Assembly (NCBI GenBank): GCA_016875515.1
Contig: VGRA01000217.1
Coordinates: forward strand, 1 to 5,461
Origin: Deltaproteobacteria bacterium
Lineage (GTDB): Bacteria; Myxococcota; Myxococcia; Myxococcales; Myxococcaceae
Direction: 5' to 3'
DNA length: 5,461 nucleotides
Under the pieces are notes generated by a model that was not told where the DNA came from, did no database searches, and saw only the letters and a program-made list of their open reading frames with translations. This document shows, one piece after another, positions 1 through 5,461 of this stretch (positions are counted from its first letter, which is position 1; every line of letters starts with the position of its first letter). A program made the translations under genes and the position numbers.

Positions 1-898
1 CGATGAAGTGGACGATCCGCGCGCCGCTGTCCTTGCCCCAATAGTCCAGCGCGCTGGCCGCGCGGCCAGTGGCCTTCGCCCACTGCTCCGTGGTGGCGAT
101 GTAGCCGATGGGGGCGTCCAGCCAGACGTAGAAGAACTTGTCCGTCTCACCCGGAATGGGGAAGCCGAAGTACGGCCCGTCCCGGCTGATGTCCCAGTCT
201 GCCAGCCCCTTCTCGAAGAACTGCTGCAGCTGCGCCGACACGCCGGGGTGCACGAAGCGCGCGTCCCGGATGAACCGGTTCAGCTCCTCGGCGTGGCGGG
301 ACAGCTTGAAGAACAGGTGGGTGGAGCTCTTGCGCGTGGGCGGCGTCCCGCACAGCGAGCAGCGCGGACCAATGAGCGCGGTGGGCTCGTGCGTGCGGCC
401 GCACTTGTCGCAGACGTCCCCGAACTGGTCCTGTGCCTTGCAGTTGGGGCAGGTGCCGCGCACGAAGCGGTCCGGAAGGAAGCGCTTGTCCTGCTCGCAC
501 CACGTCTGCTCGATGTCCCGCCGCTCGATGTCTCCAGCCGCCTTCAGCCGGTCGTAGATGAGCCCAGCGTAGTGGCGGTTCTCCGCCGAGTTGGTGCTCC
601 CGTACGTGTCGAAGGACACCTGGAAGTCCCGGAAGTCTGCCTGGTGGGACTCGAACCACCGGGCAATGAAGGCCTCGGGCGTCAGGCCCTGCTTCGCCGC
701 GTTGAGCTCGATGGGCGTCCCGTGGGTGTCGTCTGCGCACAGGTACACGGCGTCCACGCCGCAGCTCCGCAGGAAGCGCGTGTAGATGTCTGCCTGCACA
801 TACTCCACCAGGTGACCCAGGTGGATGGGTCCGTTGGCGTACGGCAACGCCCCAGTCACCAGGACCTTCTGCGGGTTGCTCGGGGATGGGTGACTCAC
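1..898 (-). CDS. metG: Methionyl-tRNA synthetase, N-terminal part (runs off left edge)
   Basis: Class I aminoacyl-tRNA synthetase that charges tRNA-Met with methionine in the cytoplasm. About 299 residues are visible; the KMSKS loop and anticodon-binding domain lie outside the window. Seen: the HIGH signature as HLGH at residues 26-29, preceded by TGALPYANGPI; an ADDTHGTPIE segment (55-64) typical of the family; FLPDRFV (140-146); and YVWLDAPIGY (257-266), the conserved methionine-pocket region. The connective-peptide insertion carries three CxxC pairs (C150/C153, C163/C166, C180/C183) plus C134, as in forms with two zinc knuckles rather than the E. coli form. The start is GTG at 898-896: it follows an AGGAGG four bases upstream and gives a normal short N-terminus before KVLVTGALPYANG. 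It lies 25 bases downstream of holA on the same strand, so it is probably the third gene of a holB-holA-metG operon. Identification is near certain. Confidence 0.97.
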   Translation of the reverse strand, partial: MSHPSPSNPQKVLVTGALPYANGPIHLGHLVEYVQADIYTRFLRSCGVDAVYLCADDTHGTPIELNAAKQGLTPEAFIARWFESHQADFRDFQVSFDTYGSTNSAENRHYAGLIYDRLKAAGDIERRDIEQTWCEQDKRFLPDRFVRGTCPNCKAQDQFGDVCDKCGRTHEPTALIGPRCSLCGTPPTRKSSTHLFFKLSRHAEELNRFIRDARFVHPGVSAQLQQFFEKGLADWDISRDGPYFGFPIPGETDKFFYVWLDAPIGYIATTEQWAKATGRAASALDYWGKDSGARIVHFI

Positions 899-902
899 GC
901 TG

Positions 903-908
903 CCTCCT
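903..908 (-). promoter_or_regulatory. Ribosome binding site of metG
   Basis: On the minus strand this reads AGGAGG, a full match to the Shine-Dalgarno core, ending four bases before the GTG codon at 898-896. It supports this GTG as the start, since the ORF has no ATG near its beginning. The spacing is slightly short but usable. Confidence 0.7.
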
Positions 909-923
909 GGAGGGGCGGGCACC

Positions 924-2279
924 TTACCTGTTTCGCTGCATCACGCGCAGCAGGAGCCGCTCGAGCACGAGCTGACCCTCGTGCAGCTCCCGGACGCGCC
1001 CGTGCCGTTGCCCCGCCCCGCCGGACTTGAGCTCCACGTCGGCCTCCGCGCAGGCGAGCAGGCCCTCCAGCAGCGCGTCCTCTCCCAGGTGGGCCGCCGC
1101 CGTCATGTCCATGAACAGGCCGTAGGGGTGCGGGATCTTCGCCTTCGCCGCCTTCAGGTCCCGCTCGATGTCCGGGAAGATCTCCGCCTTGAACCGGGCG
1201 TAGTTGCTGGGCACGGGCCCCCTCACGTAGCGCGCCAGCCGCGCCCGCCCGTCCACCAACCCCCGCACGACGCTCGCCACGGCGCCCAGCAACTGCAGCG
1301 CGTGCACGTGGTGCTCCAGCGCGTCCGCGACGTACTGGAGCGCCGCGGGAACATTGCGCTTCTTGATGGCATCCGAGAGCTCCATGAACTCCTCGTCCCG
1401 GGCCCGCTCCACCAGCAACTCCACCTCCGAGGCCTCGATGGTGGTGCCCTGGGCGTACAGCGCCAACTTCTCCAGCTCGGACTGGAGCAGGCGCATGTTG
1501 GCCCCCACCCGCTCCTTGAGCTCCGCCGCCGCTGCCGCGGACAACCGCTTGCCCAACGGCTTGAGCACCTCCTGCGCGAACGCCGAGATGTCCAGATCCT
1601 TCAGCTTGTCTGCCACCTCCCGCTCGATGACGTGGCCCTTCTCCCGGGCCACCTTCACCAGCGGGTTCTTCGCGTCCAGGTCCGAGAGGGCGATGACCAG
1701 CGAGTGGCCCGGCGGCAACCCCCTTTCCAGCTCCGCGCAGAGGGGAGCGACGTCCCCTTCCGGGGCGCTGATGCGCTCCTCGCGGCAGTACGCTGCCGCT
1801 TCGCGGAGGAACTGCACGTCTGCCTCGGCCAGCTCCACGTCCAGCTCGTCGCGCCACCGGCCCACGCCCGGGGCGCCGTCCGCGGTGGGATCCAGATCCG
1901 CGGCGCCCCAGCCCGCGCGCGCCGCCAGCGCGAGCAGCCGCCGCGCCCCCTCCTTGCGGCGCCCCGCCTTCCACGCCTCGCGGGCGCGGGCGAGGCCGTC
2001 ACCCTTGTTCTTCTTCGGCGCGAGGAACTCCGGGTCCCGCAGCAACGCCACCTTGCGCCCGGGGAACATGGGGAGGGTGACCAGTTCCTGCGCCACCTCG
2101 CGCGGGCTGGCCCCGTCCAGCACGAAGTAGTTGAGCCCCGCGGAGGCGCCCGGGAGGAGGCGCTTCACCAGTTCGTCCGCGCCCTTGCGGACGAGGAACT
2201 CGTCTCCCACCAGCACGTACACCGGCGCGGCGGGCGTCTTCTCCAGCGCCGCCAGCGCCTCCTGCAACGCCTCGCTCAT
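924..2279 (-). CDS. holA: DNA polymerase III subunit delta, with an unusual insertion
   Basis: Delta subunit of the replicative clamp loader, which pries open the beta sliding clamp and works in a complex with delta' and tau/gamma. The 451-residue product is clearly longer than the roughly 330-350 residues usual for HolA. The family pattern is recognisable: PVYVLVGDEFLV (19-30), a LNYFVLDG segment (49-56), LVTLPMFPGRKVALLRD (66-82), then LPPGHSLVIALSDLD (188-202), the helical domain with MRLLQSELEKLALYA (262-276), DEEFMELSDAIKKRN (295-309), and a C-terminal helical domain ending in VLERLLLRV (438-446). As is known for delta, no Walker A motif is seen. The extra length lies mainly at about residues 87-188, a charged, Ala/Arg-rich stretch inside the first domain. 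The ATG at 2279-2277 has a GGAGGG site and overlaps the holB stop as ATGA, so translation is probably coupled. An in-frame upstream extension into holB is possible but only shadows that gene. Confidence 0.93.
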   Translation of the reverse strand: MSEALQEALAALEKTPAAPVYVLVGDEFLVRKGADELVKRLLPGASAGLNYFVLDGASPREVAQELVTLPMFPGRKVALLRDPEFLAPKKNKGDGLARAREAWKAGRRKEGARRLLALAARAGWGAADLDPTADGAPGVGRWRDELDVELAEADVQFLREAAAYCREERISAPEGDVAPLCAELERGLPPGHSLVIALSDLDAKNPLVKVAREKGHVIEREVADKLKDLDISAFAQEVLKPLGKRLSAAAAAELKERVGANMRLLQSELEKLALYAQGTTIEASEVELLVERARDEEFMELSDAIKKRNVPAALQYVADALEHHVHALQLLGAVASVVRGLVDGRARLARYVRGPVPSNYARFKAEIFPDIERDLKAAKAKIPHPYGLFMDMTAAAHLGEDALLEGLLACAEADVELKSGGAGQRHGRVRELHEGQLVLERLLLRVMQRNR

Positions 2280-3316
2280 GGCGCCCTCCGCTCGGCCCGC
2301 TTTACCTGGATGAGCAGGCGCTCCCACTGCAGGCGCGGGGAGGCGTTGTTGCGGGTCATCCAGCCCAGCGCCTCGTCCAGCAGCCGGTCCCGCCGGTGGA
2401 TGTCCGCGTCCGAAATCCGCCCGGCCACCCGTGACGCCAGCTCCGCGAGGTCCGCGTTGGCGAGCCGCCCTCTGCCCGCACGCGCCAGCGCGACGTCCCG
2501 CGTCCAGAACTTGAGGAGCCGCACCGAGGCCTCCGCCTCTTCCCGGGACGCGCTGTACCGCTCGGCGAAGCGGGTGAGGGTGCCCAGGTCGTGCAGGCCC
2601 ACCGCCTCGAAGGACTCGATGAGCTCCCGCCGCCCGGCAAGCGCCTCCACGTCCATGGCGAGCGCCTGCCCGAGGCTCCCGTTGGAGAGCTCCGCCACGA
2701 ACGCCGCCGGCGGCCCGTCCAGCTTCCGCTCGGTGCGGAGCCGCTGGAGGATCAACTCCCGCGGCAGCGGGCCGAATGGAACCTTGCTGCACCGGCTGCG
2801 AACGGTGGGCAGCAGGCGGTTCACCGCGGAGGCGAGCAGCAGGATGATCGTCCCGGCGGGGGGCTCCTCCAGCGTCTTGAGGAAGGCGTTCTGCGCTTGG
2901 TTGTTGAGCTGTTCCGCCAAGGCCAGCACCGCCACCTTGTAGCGGCCCTCCAGCGCCCGGTACGAGAGCCGCTCCTGGAGCTTGCGGACCTGCTCGATCT
3001 TGATGTCCCGGGAGGGCGTGTGGGTGAAGTCACTCCGCCCCGCGTACCCGCGCCGCACCTGCTCGTCCTCCGGCATCACCCACGTCACGTCCGGGTGGTT
3101 GCGCCGGGCCACGCGCGCGCACGTGGCGCAGGTGCCGCAGCCGGCGTTCGGGGCGCCATCGCACAGCAAGGCCTGGACGAACCCCACCGCCGCGAGTTCC
3201 TTGCCCACGCCTTCCGGTCCGCTGAAGAGCCACGCGTGGTGGATGGAGCCGGTGCGGAGGGCGCCGCGCAGGGACTCCATCGCGCGGGGCTGACCCTGGA
3301 CGTCGTCGAGTGGCAT
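2276..3316 (-). CDS. holB: DNA polymerase III subunit delta'
   Basis: Delta' subunit of the clamp loader, the rigid stator that contacts delta and the tau/gamma ATPases. The product is 346 residues, a normal length. Seen: an N-terminal MPLDDVQGQPRA (1-12) as in family members; a P-loop-like GPEGVGKE (33-40) that lacks the Ser/Thr needed after Lys; a four-cysteine zinc module (C52, C60, C63, C66); VAVLALAEQLNNQAQNAFLK (127-146), where the usual Walker B acids are missing at the expected place; LKTLEEPP (145-152); and the SRC motif (173-175) supplying the arginine finger to a neighbouring ATPase. Delta' is known to be ATPase-inactive in E. coli, so these losses fit. The ATG start matches the usual family N-terminus although no Shine-Dalgarno sequence precedes it (the bases before it are CCCGTCCCCC). 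It is the first gene of the holB-holA-metG cluster; no tmk gene adjoins it here. Confidence 0.95.
   Translation of the reverse strand: MPLDDVQGQPRAMESLRGALRTGSIHHAWLFSGPEGVGKELAAVGFVQALLCDGAPNAGCGTCATCARVARRNHPDVTWVMPEDEQVRRGYAGRSDFTHTPSRDIKIEQVRKLQERLSYRALEGRYKVAVLALAEQLNNQAQNAFLKTLEEPPAGTIILLLASAVNRLLPTVRSRCSKVPFGPLPRELILQRLRTERKLDGPPAAFVAELSNGSLGQALAMDVEALAGRRELIESFEAVGLHDLGTLTRFAERYSASREEAEASVRLLKFWTRDVALARAGRGRLANADLAELASRVAGRISDADIHRRDRLLDEALGWMTRNNASPRLQWERLLIQVKRAERRAP
2284..2289 (-). promoter_or_regulatory. Ribosome binding site of holA, inside the end of holB
   Basis: The minus strand reads GGAGGG, ending four bases before the holA ATG at 2279-2277. The site sits within the last codons of holB. 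Together with the ATGA stop/start overlap it fixes the holA start and suggests coupled translation of delta' and delta. Confidence 0.65.
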
Positions 3317-3327
3317 GGGGGACGGGA

Positions 3328-3356
3328 ATCTTTCGGAGAGGCCGCCCCGAGGTCAA
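3328..3356 (-). promoter_or_regulatory. Candidate sigma-70-type promoter for holB-holA-metG
   Basis: Read on the minus strand, TTGACC (3356-3351) and AAAGAT (3333-3328) are separated by exactly 17 bases. The first box matches TTGACA at five of six positions; the second matches TATAAT at only three of six. It lies in the 60-base gap between the divergent holB and channel genes, the only non-coding place for this promoter. The -10-like box ends 11 bases before the holB ATG, so a start site at usual spacing would leave a leader of only a few bases. This is pattern matching only; the weak -10 box keeps confidence low. Confidence 0.4.
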
Positions 3357-3376
3357 TCGGTTACGGACCCGGGCTG

Positions 3377-4858
3377 ATGATCCAAGCACTCGAGAGCGAC
3401 CTCTCCCTCCTCGCCGCGGGGCTGGTCCTGCTGTTGGCGGCCGGGCTTCATGCGCTCGCCCGGTCGCCGTCCACGCGCGCGGACGTCCGCGGGGCCATGG
3501 CGTGGCTGGTGGTCTATTACGCGCTGCGCATCCCGGACCTGTTCCTGCAGGGGCCCGCGGTGACGCTCCCCCGCAAGCTGCTGGACGTGGCGTGGATGGT
3601 GGCGCTGTCTTTCGGCCTCATCCGGTTCTGCGTGTCCCTGCTGATTCTGACCCTGCGGGCGCGCAGCGGCGGCGAGGTGCCGAAGATCCTCCGGGACGTG
3701 CTGGACATGGTGCTCTACGCGGCGGCGGCGCTCGCCATCATCCGGGCGGAGCTGCAGGTGGACATCACCGGGCTGCTCGCCACCAGCGCCATCCTGTCCG
3801 TGGTGCTGGGCCTGGCGCTGCAGGACACGCTGGGCAACCTCTTCGCGGGGCTGTCGCTCCAGTTCGAACAGCCTTGCCGGGTGGGGGACTGGCTCAAGGC
3901 GTCAGACTACACCGGGCGCGTGGCGCAGGTGACCTGGCGTTCCACGCGGATCGAGACGCGCCGCGGCGAGCACGTCACCCTGCCCAACAGCCTCATCTCC
4001 CGGGGCGCCCTGCAGAACTGCTCGCGGCGGGACGGCGTGGCGGTGGGCGTGGACGTGCCGCTGGGGCTTGCCTACGAAGCGCCCCCCAACCGGGTGAAGG
4101 CCGCGCTGCTGGAGGCCGCGGCGGGGACGCCGGGCACGGTGGCCTCAACGGCACCGCAGGTGGCCGTGTTGTCGTTTGACGACAGCGCCATCCGCTACCG
4201 GGTGCGGCTGTTCGTGGCAGACTGGGCGGACGCAGACTGGGCCACGGACGAATTTTTGTCCCGGGCATGGTACCGGCTCCGCCGCGAGGGGGTGGAGATC
4301 CCCTACCCCCAGCGGACCGTCCACCTCCGCCCGCAGGCGGAGGCACCCGGCTACTCTGCCGCGCAGGTGGACGCCGTGCTGCGGCGCGTGGAGATCCTCT
4401 CCGTGCTGACCGAGGCGGAGCGCAGGCACGTCGCCAGCGAGCTGCGCCCGCGCTGGTTCGGACGGGGCGAGCAGGTCATCGAGCAGGGCGCCCCCGGGCA
4501 GACGTTCTACGTGGTGGCCGAGGGCACGGTGGCGGTGTTGACGGGGAAGCCCACGGTCGAGGTGGCACGGCTCTCCACCGGTGCGACCTTCGGCGAGATG
4601 TCCCTGCTGACCGGAGAGCCCCGCGCCGCCACCGTGGTGGCCGCAACGGACGCGCTGCTGCTCGAGCTGGACCGGCCCACCTTCGCCCAGCTGTTCGCCG
4701 GGCACGACGGGCTGGCACCCGAGCTGGCGCGCGTGCTCGCCGAGCGGCGCTCGCAGCTGGACAGCGCGGCGGCCCAGCCGGGCGCGCAGGGCGCAGAGCC
4801 GGAGGCGCACCGGATCCTCGGACGGCTCCGGCAGATCTTCAGCCTGCGCGCGGCCTGA
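3377..4858 (+). CDS. MscS-family ion channel with C-terminal cyclic-nucleotide-binding domain
   Basis: Predicted inner-membrane channel of 493 residues belonging to the MscS superfamily, of the type fused to a cNMP-binding domain. Seen: about five hydrophobic helices (roughly 8-28, 38-57, 68-93, 106-124, 130-150). The last, with the following VLGLALQDTLGNLFAG (143-158), matches the pore-lining TM3 of MscS; D150 stands where E. coli MscS has the hinge glycine G113. A beta-domain follows (about 166-215, with TLPNSLI 201-207), then an alpha/beta domain ending in IPYPQRTVHL (308-317). Residues about 335-455 form a CRP/PKA-like domain whose phosphate-binding cassette is FGEMSLLTGEPRAATV (405-420), retaining G406, E407 and R416. 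A short helical tail ends the protein. The ATG is the only reasonable start near the first helix; upstream in-frame codons run opposite holB. It has no strong Shine-Dalgarno site. Cyclic-nucleotide gating is inferred from the family; whether it senses tension cannot be told. Confidence 0.93.
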   Translation: MIQALESDLSLLAAGLVLLLAAGLHALARSPSTRADVRGAMAWLVVYYALRIPDLFLQGPAVTLPRKLLDVAWMVALSFGLIRFCVSLLILTLRARSGGEVPKILRDVLDMVLYAAAALAIIRAELQVDITGLLATSAILSVVLGLALQDTLGNLFAGLSLQFEQPCRVGDWLKASDYTGRVAQVTWRSTRIETRRGEHVTLPNSLISRGALQNCSRRDGVAVGVDVPLGLAYEAPPNRVKAALLEAAAGTPGTVASTAPQVAVLSFDDSAIRYRVRLFVADWADADWATDEFLSRAWYRLRREGVEIPYPQRTVHLRPQAEAPGYSAAQVDAVLRRVEILSVLTEAERRHVASELRPRWFGRGEQVIEQGAPGQTFYVVAEGTVAVLTGKPTVEVARLSTGATFGEMSLLTGEPRAATVVAATDALLLELDRPTFAQLFAGHDGLAPELARVLAERRSQLDSAAAQPGAQGAEPEAHRILGRLRQIFSLRAA

Positions 4859-5461
4859 TCCCGGCGGCGCGTGCGCCGCGCCTCACCCTGCGCTGCCCCG
4901 GGCCGCAGCCCGGCAGCAGTAGACAGGACGCGCACGTGGTAGGCGCGGGTTTCGGGGGGCAGGCCCCGCTCATCCCGAAGTGGCAGAGCGCGAAGTCGAA
5001 GCGGACGGGGTCCACCGGGTCCACCTCCCTCAGCGCGGCGGTGATCTCCTCGGCGGTCCTCCACCCCAGGTCCTTCCGCCGCGTCAGCCCCAGCTGCCGC
5101 GCCATCCGCGCCACGTGGGTGTCCAGCGGGATGACCAGGGCCGCGGGCGCGGGCGTCTTCCAGGCCCCCAGGTCCACCGCGTCCGGGCCGCGCACCATCC
5201 AGCGCAGGAACAGGTTCAGCCGCTTGTACGCGCCGCCTGAGTCCGCGGACGGCAGCAGGTGGTGCAGCCCCCGCACCGGCCCCATCTTCCGCACCAGCGG
5301 CTCGCGCAGGACGGCCTCCTGCAGGGCCAGGCTGAAGGCGCGCAGGGCCGGCCGCAGCGCGCCGCCAGCGCCGGCAAGGCACCGCGCCATCAGCGCCTCG
5401 AGGCTGCCGTACTCGCGGAGCACCTGTCCCATGCCCAGCAGCAGGACGGCCAGGTCCGTCC
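4839..5461 (-). CDS. DUF2400/TIGR02757-family protein, possible HhH-GPD-like repair protein (N-terminus beyond right edge)
   Basis: The visible part is 206 codons; the start lies outside the window, and the internal ATG at 5432 falls in the middle of a helix-like stretch, so it is not the start. I recognise the family from HLLPSADSGGAYKRLNLFLR (67-86 of the visible part), WMVRGPDAVDLGAWK (87-101), VIPLDTHVARMARQLGLTRR (109-128) and WRTAEEITAALREVDPVDPV (133-152). The family has no function I can name with certainty. LDTHV (112-116) resembles the segment holding the catalytic Asp of endonuclease III and MutY relatives. The end carries C167-x8-C176-x2-C179-x5-C185, close to the C-x6-C-x2-C-x5-C [4Fe-4S] loop of endonuclease III. 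No LPGVG-type hairpin with the catalytic Lys is seen before the Asp. A role in DNA repair or nucleic-acid binding is therefore inference. The stop codon lies within the convergent channel gene, giving a 20-base overlap. Confidence 0.85.
   Translation of the reverse strand, partial: TDLAVLLLGMGQVLREYGSLEALMARCLAGAGGALRPALRAFSLALQEAVLREPLVRKMGPVRGLHHLLPSADSGGAYKRLNLFLRWMVRGPDAVDLGAWKTPAPAALVIPLDTHVARMARQLGLTRRKDLGWRTAEEITAALREVDPVDPVRFDFALCHFGMSGACPPKPAPTTCASCLLLPGCGPGQRRVRRGARAAGIRPRAG
4864..4879. terminator. Short GC inverted repeat just after the channel gene (possible weak terminator)
   Basis: GCGGCGC (4864-4870) and GCGCCGC (4873-4879) are perfect inverted copies separated by two bases, effectively a six-pair stem with a four-base loop. 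The repeat starts five bases after the channel stop codon and lies inside the last codons of the convergent DUF2400 gene. No T-run follows on either strand, so a classical intrinsic terminator is not supported, and such repeats arise easily in GC-rich DNA. Confidence 0.2.

Noticed and set aside
903..913. Short palindrome CCTCCTGGAGG next to the metG start, as a possible hairpin hiding the ribosome site
   Set aside because: The two arms are separated by a single base, so no stable loop can form; it looks like chance around the Shine-Dalgarno sequence.
8..1030. A 340-codon plus-strand frame opposite metG
   Set aside because: It is antisense to a highly conserved metG coding region and shows no known domain; it is a shadow frame.
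895..1974. A 359-codon minus-strand frame in another register of holA
   Set aside because: Its translation is nearly all Gly, Ala, Arg and Pro, typical of an out-of-frame reading of GC-rich coding DNA, and it conflicts with holA.
2280..2792. An in-frame upstream extension of holA
   Set aside because: It overlaps holB in another frame and gives Arg/Gly/Ala-rich translation. The ATG at 2279 has a good ribosome site and gives the family N-terminus.
981..2942. A 653-codon open frame on the plus strand across holA and holB
   Set aside because: It lies antisense to two clearly recognised genes, its translation is low-complexity (Arg, Leu, His, Gln, Val) with no recognisable motif, and such frames are expected opposite GC-rich codons.
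2591..3376. A 262-codon N-terminal extension of the channel gene
   Set aside because: It is in frame but wholly antisense to holB apart from the last 60 bases, and has no membrane segment or domain pattern. The ATG at 3377 immediately precedes the first transmembrane helix.
3317..3376. Plus-strand promoter for the channel gene in the divergent gap
   Set aside because: I could not find a convincing -35/-10 pair on this strand; the promoter may overlap the start of holB or use another sigma factor.

Overview
The window is very GC-rich, with strong G/C bias at third codon positions and long open shadow frames opposite the real genes. It carries five protein genes, two of them cut by the window edges. 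The base composition, the gene types and the look of the proteins suggest a myxobacterium (Myxococcota), but no single marker here proves that; this is an inference from general resemblance.

Layout. On the minus strand, read from right to left, a compact cluster runs holB (2276..3316), holA (924..2279) and metG (1..898, C-terminal half outside the window). These encode the delta' and delta subunits of the DNA polymerase III clamp loader and methionyl-tRNA synthetase. holB and holA overlap by four bases (ATGA), and only 25 bases separate holA from metG, so the three look like one transcription unit of replication and translation housekeeping genes. A sigma-70-like promoter candidate lies in the 60-base divergent gap just upstream of holB. 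On the plus strand, divergent from holB, 3377..4858 encodes a multi-pass MscS-type channel fused to a C-terminal cyclic-nucleotide-binding domain. At the right edge a minus-strand gene (4839..5461, N-terminus outside the window) encodes a DUF2400/TIGR02757-family protein. Its last codons overlap the end of the channel gene tail to tail by 20 bases.

How they fit together. Delta and delta' assemble with the tau/gamma ATPase to open and load the beta sliding clamp. The channel gene is probably an independent unit that couples membrane conductance to a cyclic nucleotide, most likely cAMP judging from its phosphate-binding cassette. The DUF2400 protein has an LDTHV motif and a terminal four-cysteine pattern that resemble the catalytic-Asp region and [4Fe-4S] loop of endonuclease III, which suggests a link to DNA repair.

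No tRNA, rRNA, CRISPR array, insertion sequence or phage gene was seen. There is no gene-free stretch longer than 60 bases. Most of the window is conserved core genome. The points worth a second look are the cysteine cluster of the DUF2400 protein, the ligand-gated channel fusion, and an insertion of roughly 80 to 100 residues in the delta subunit.
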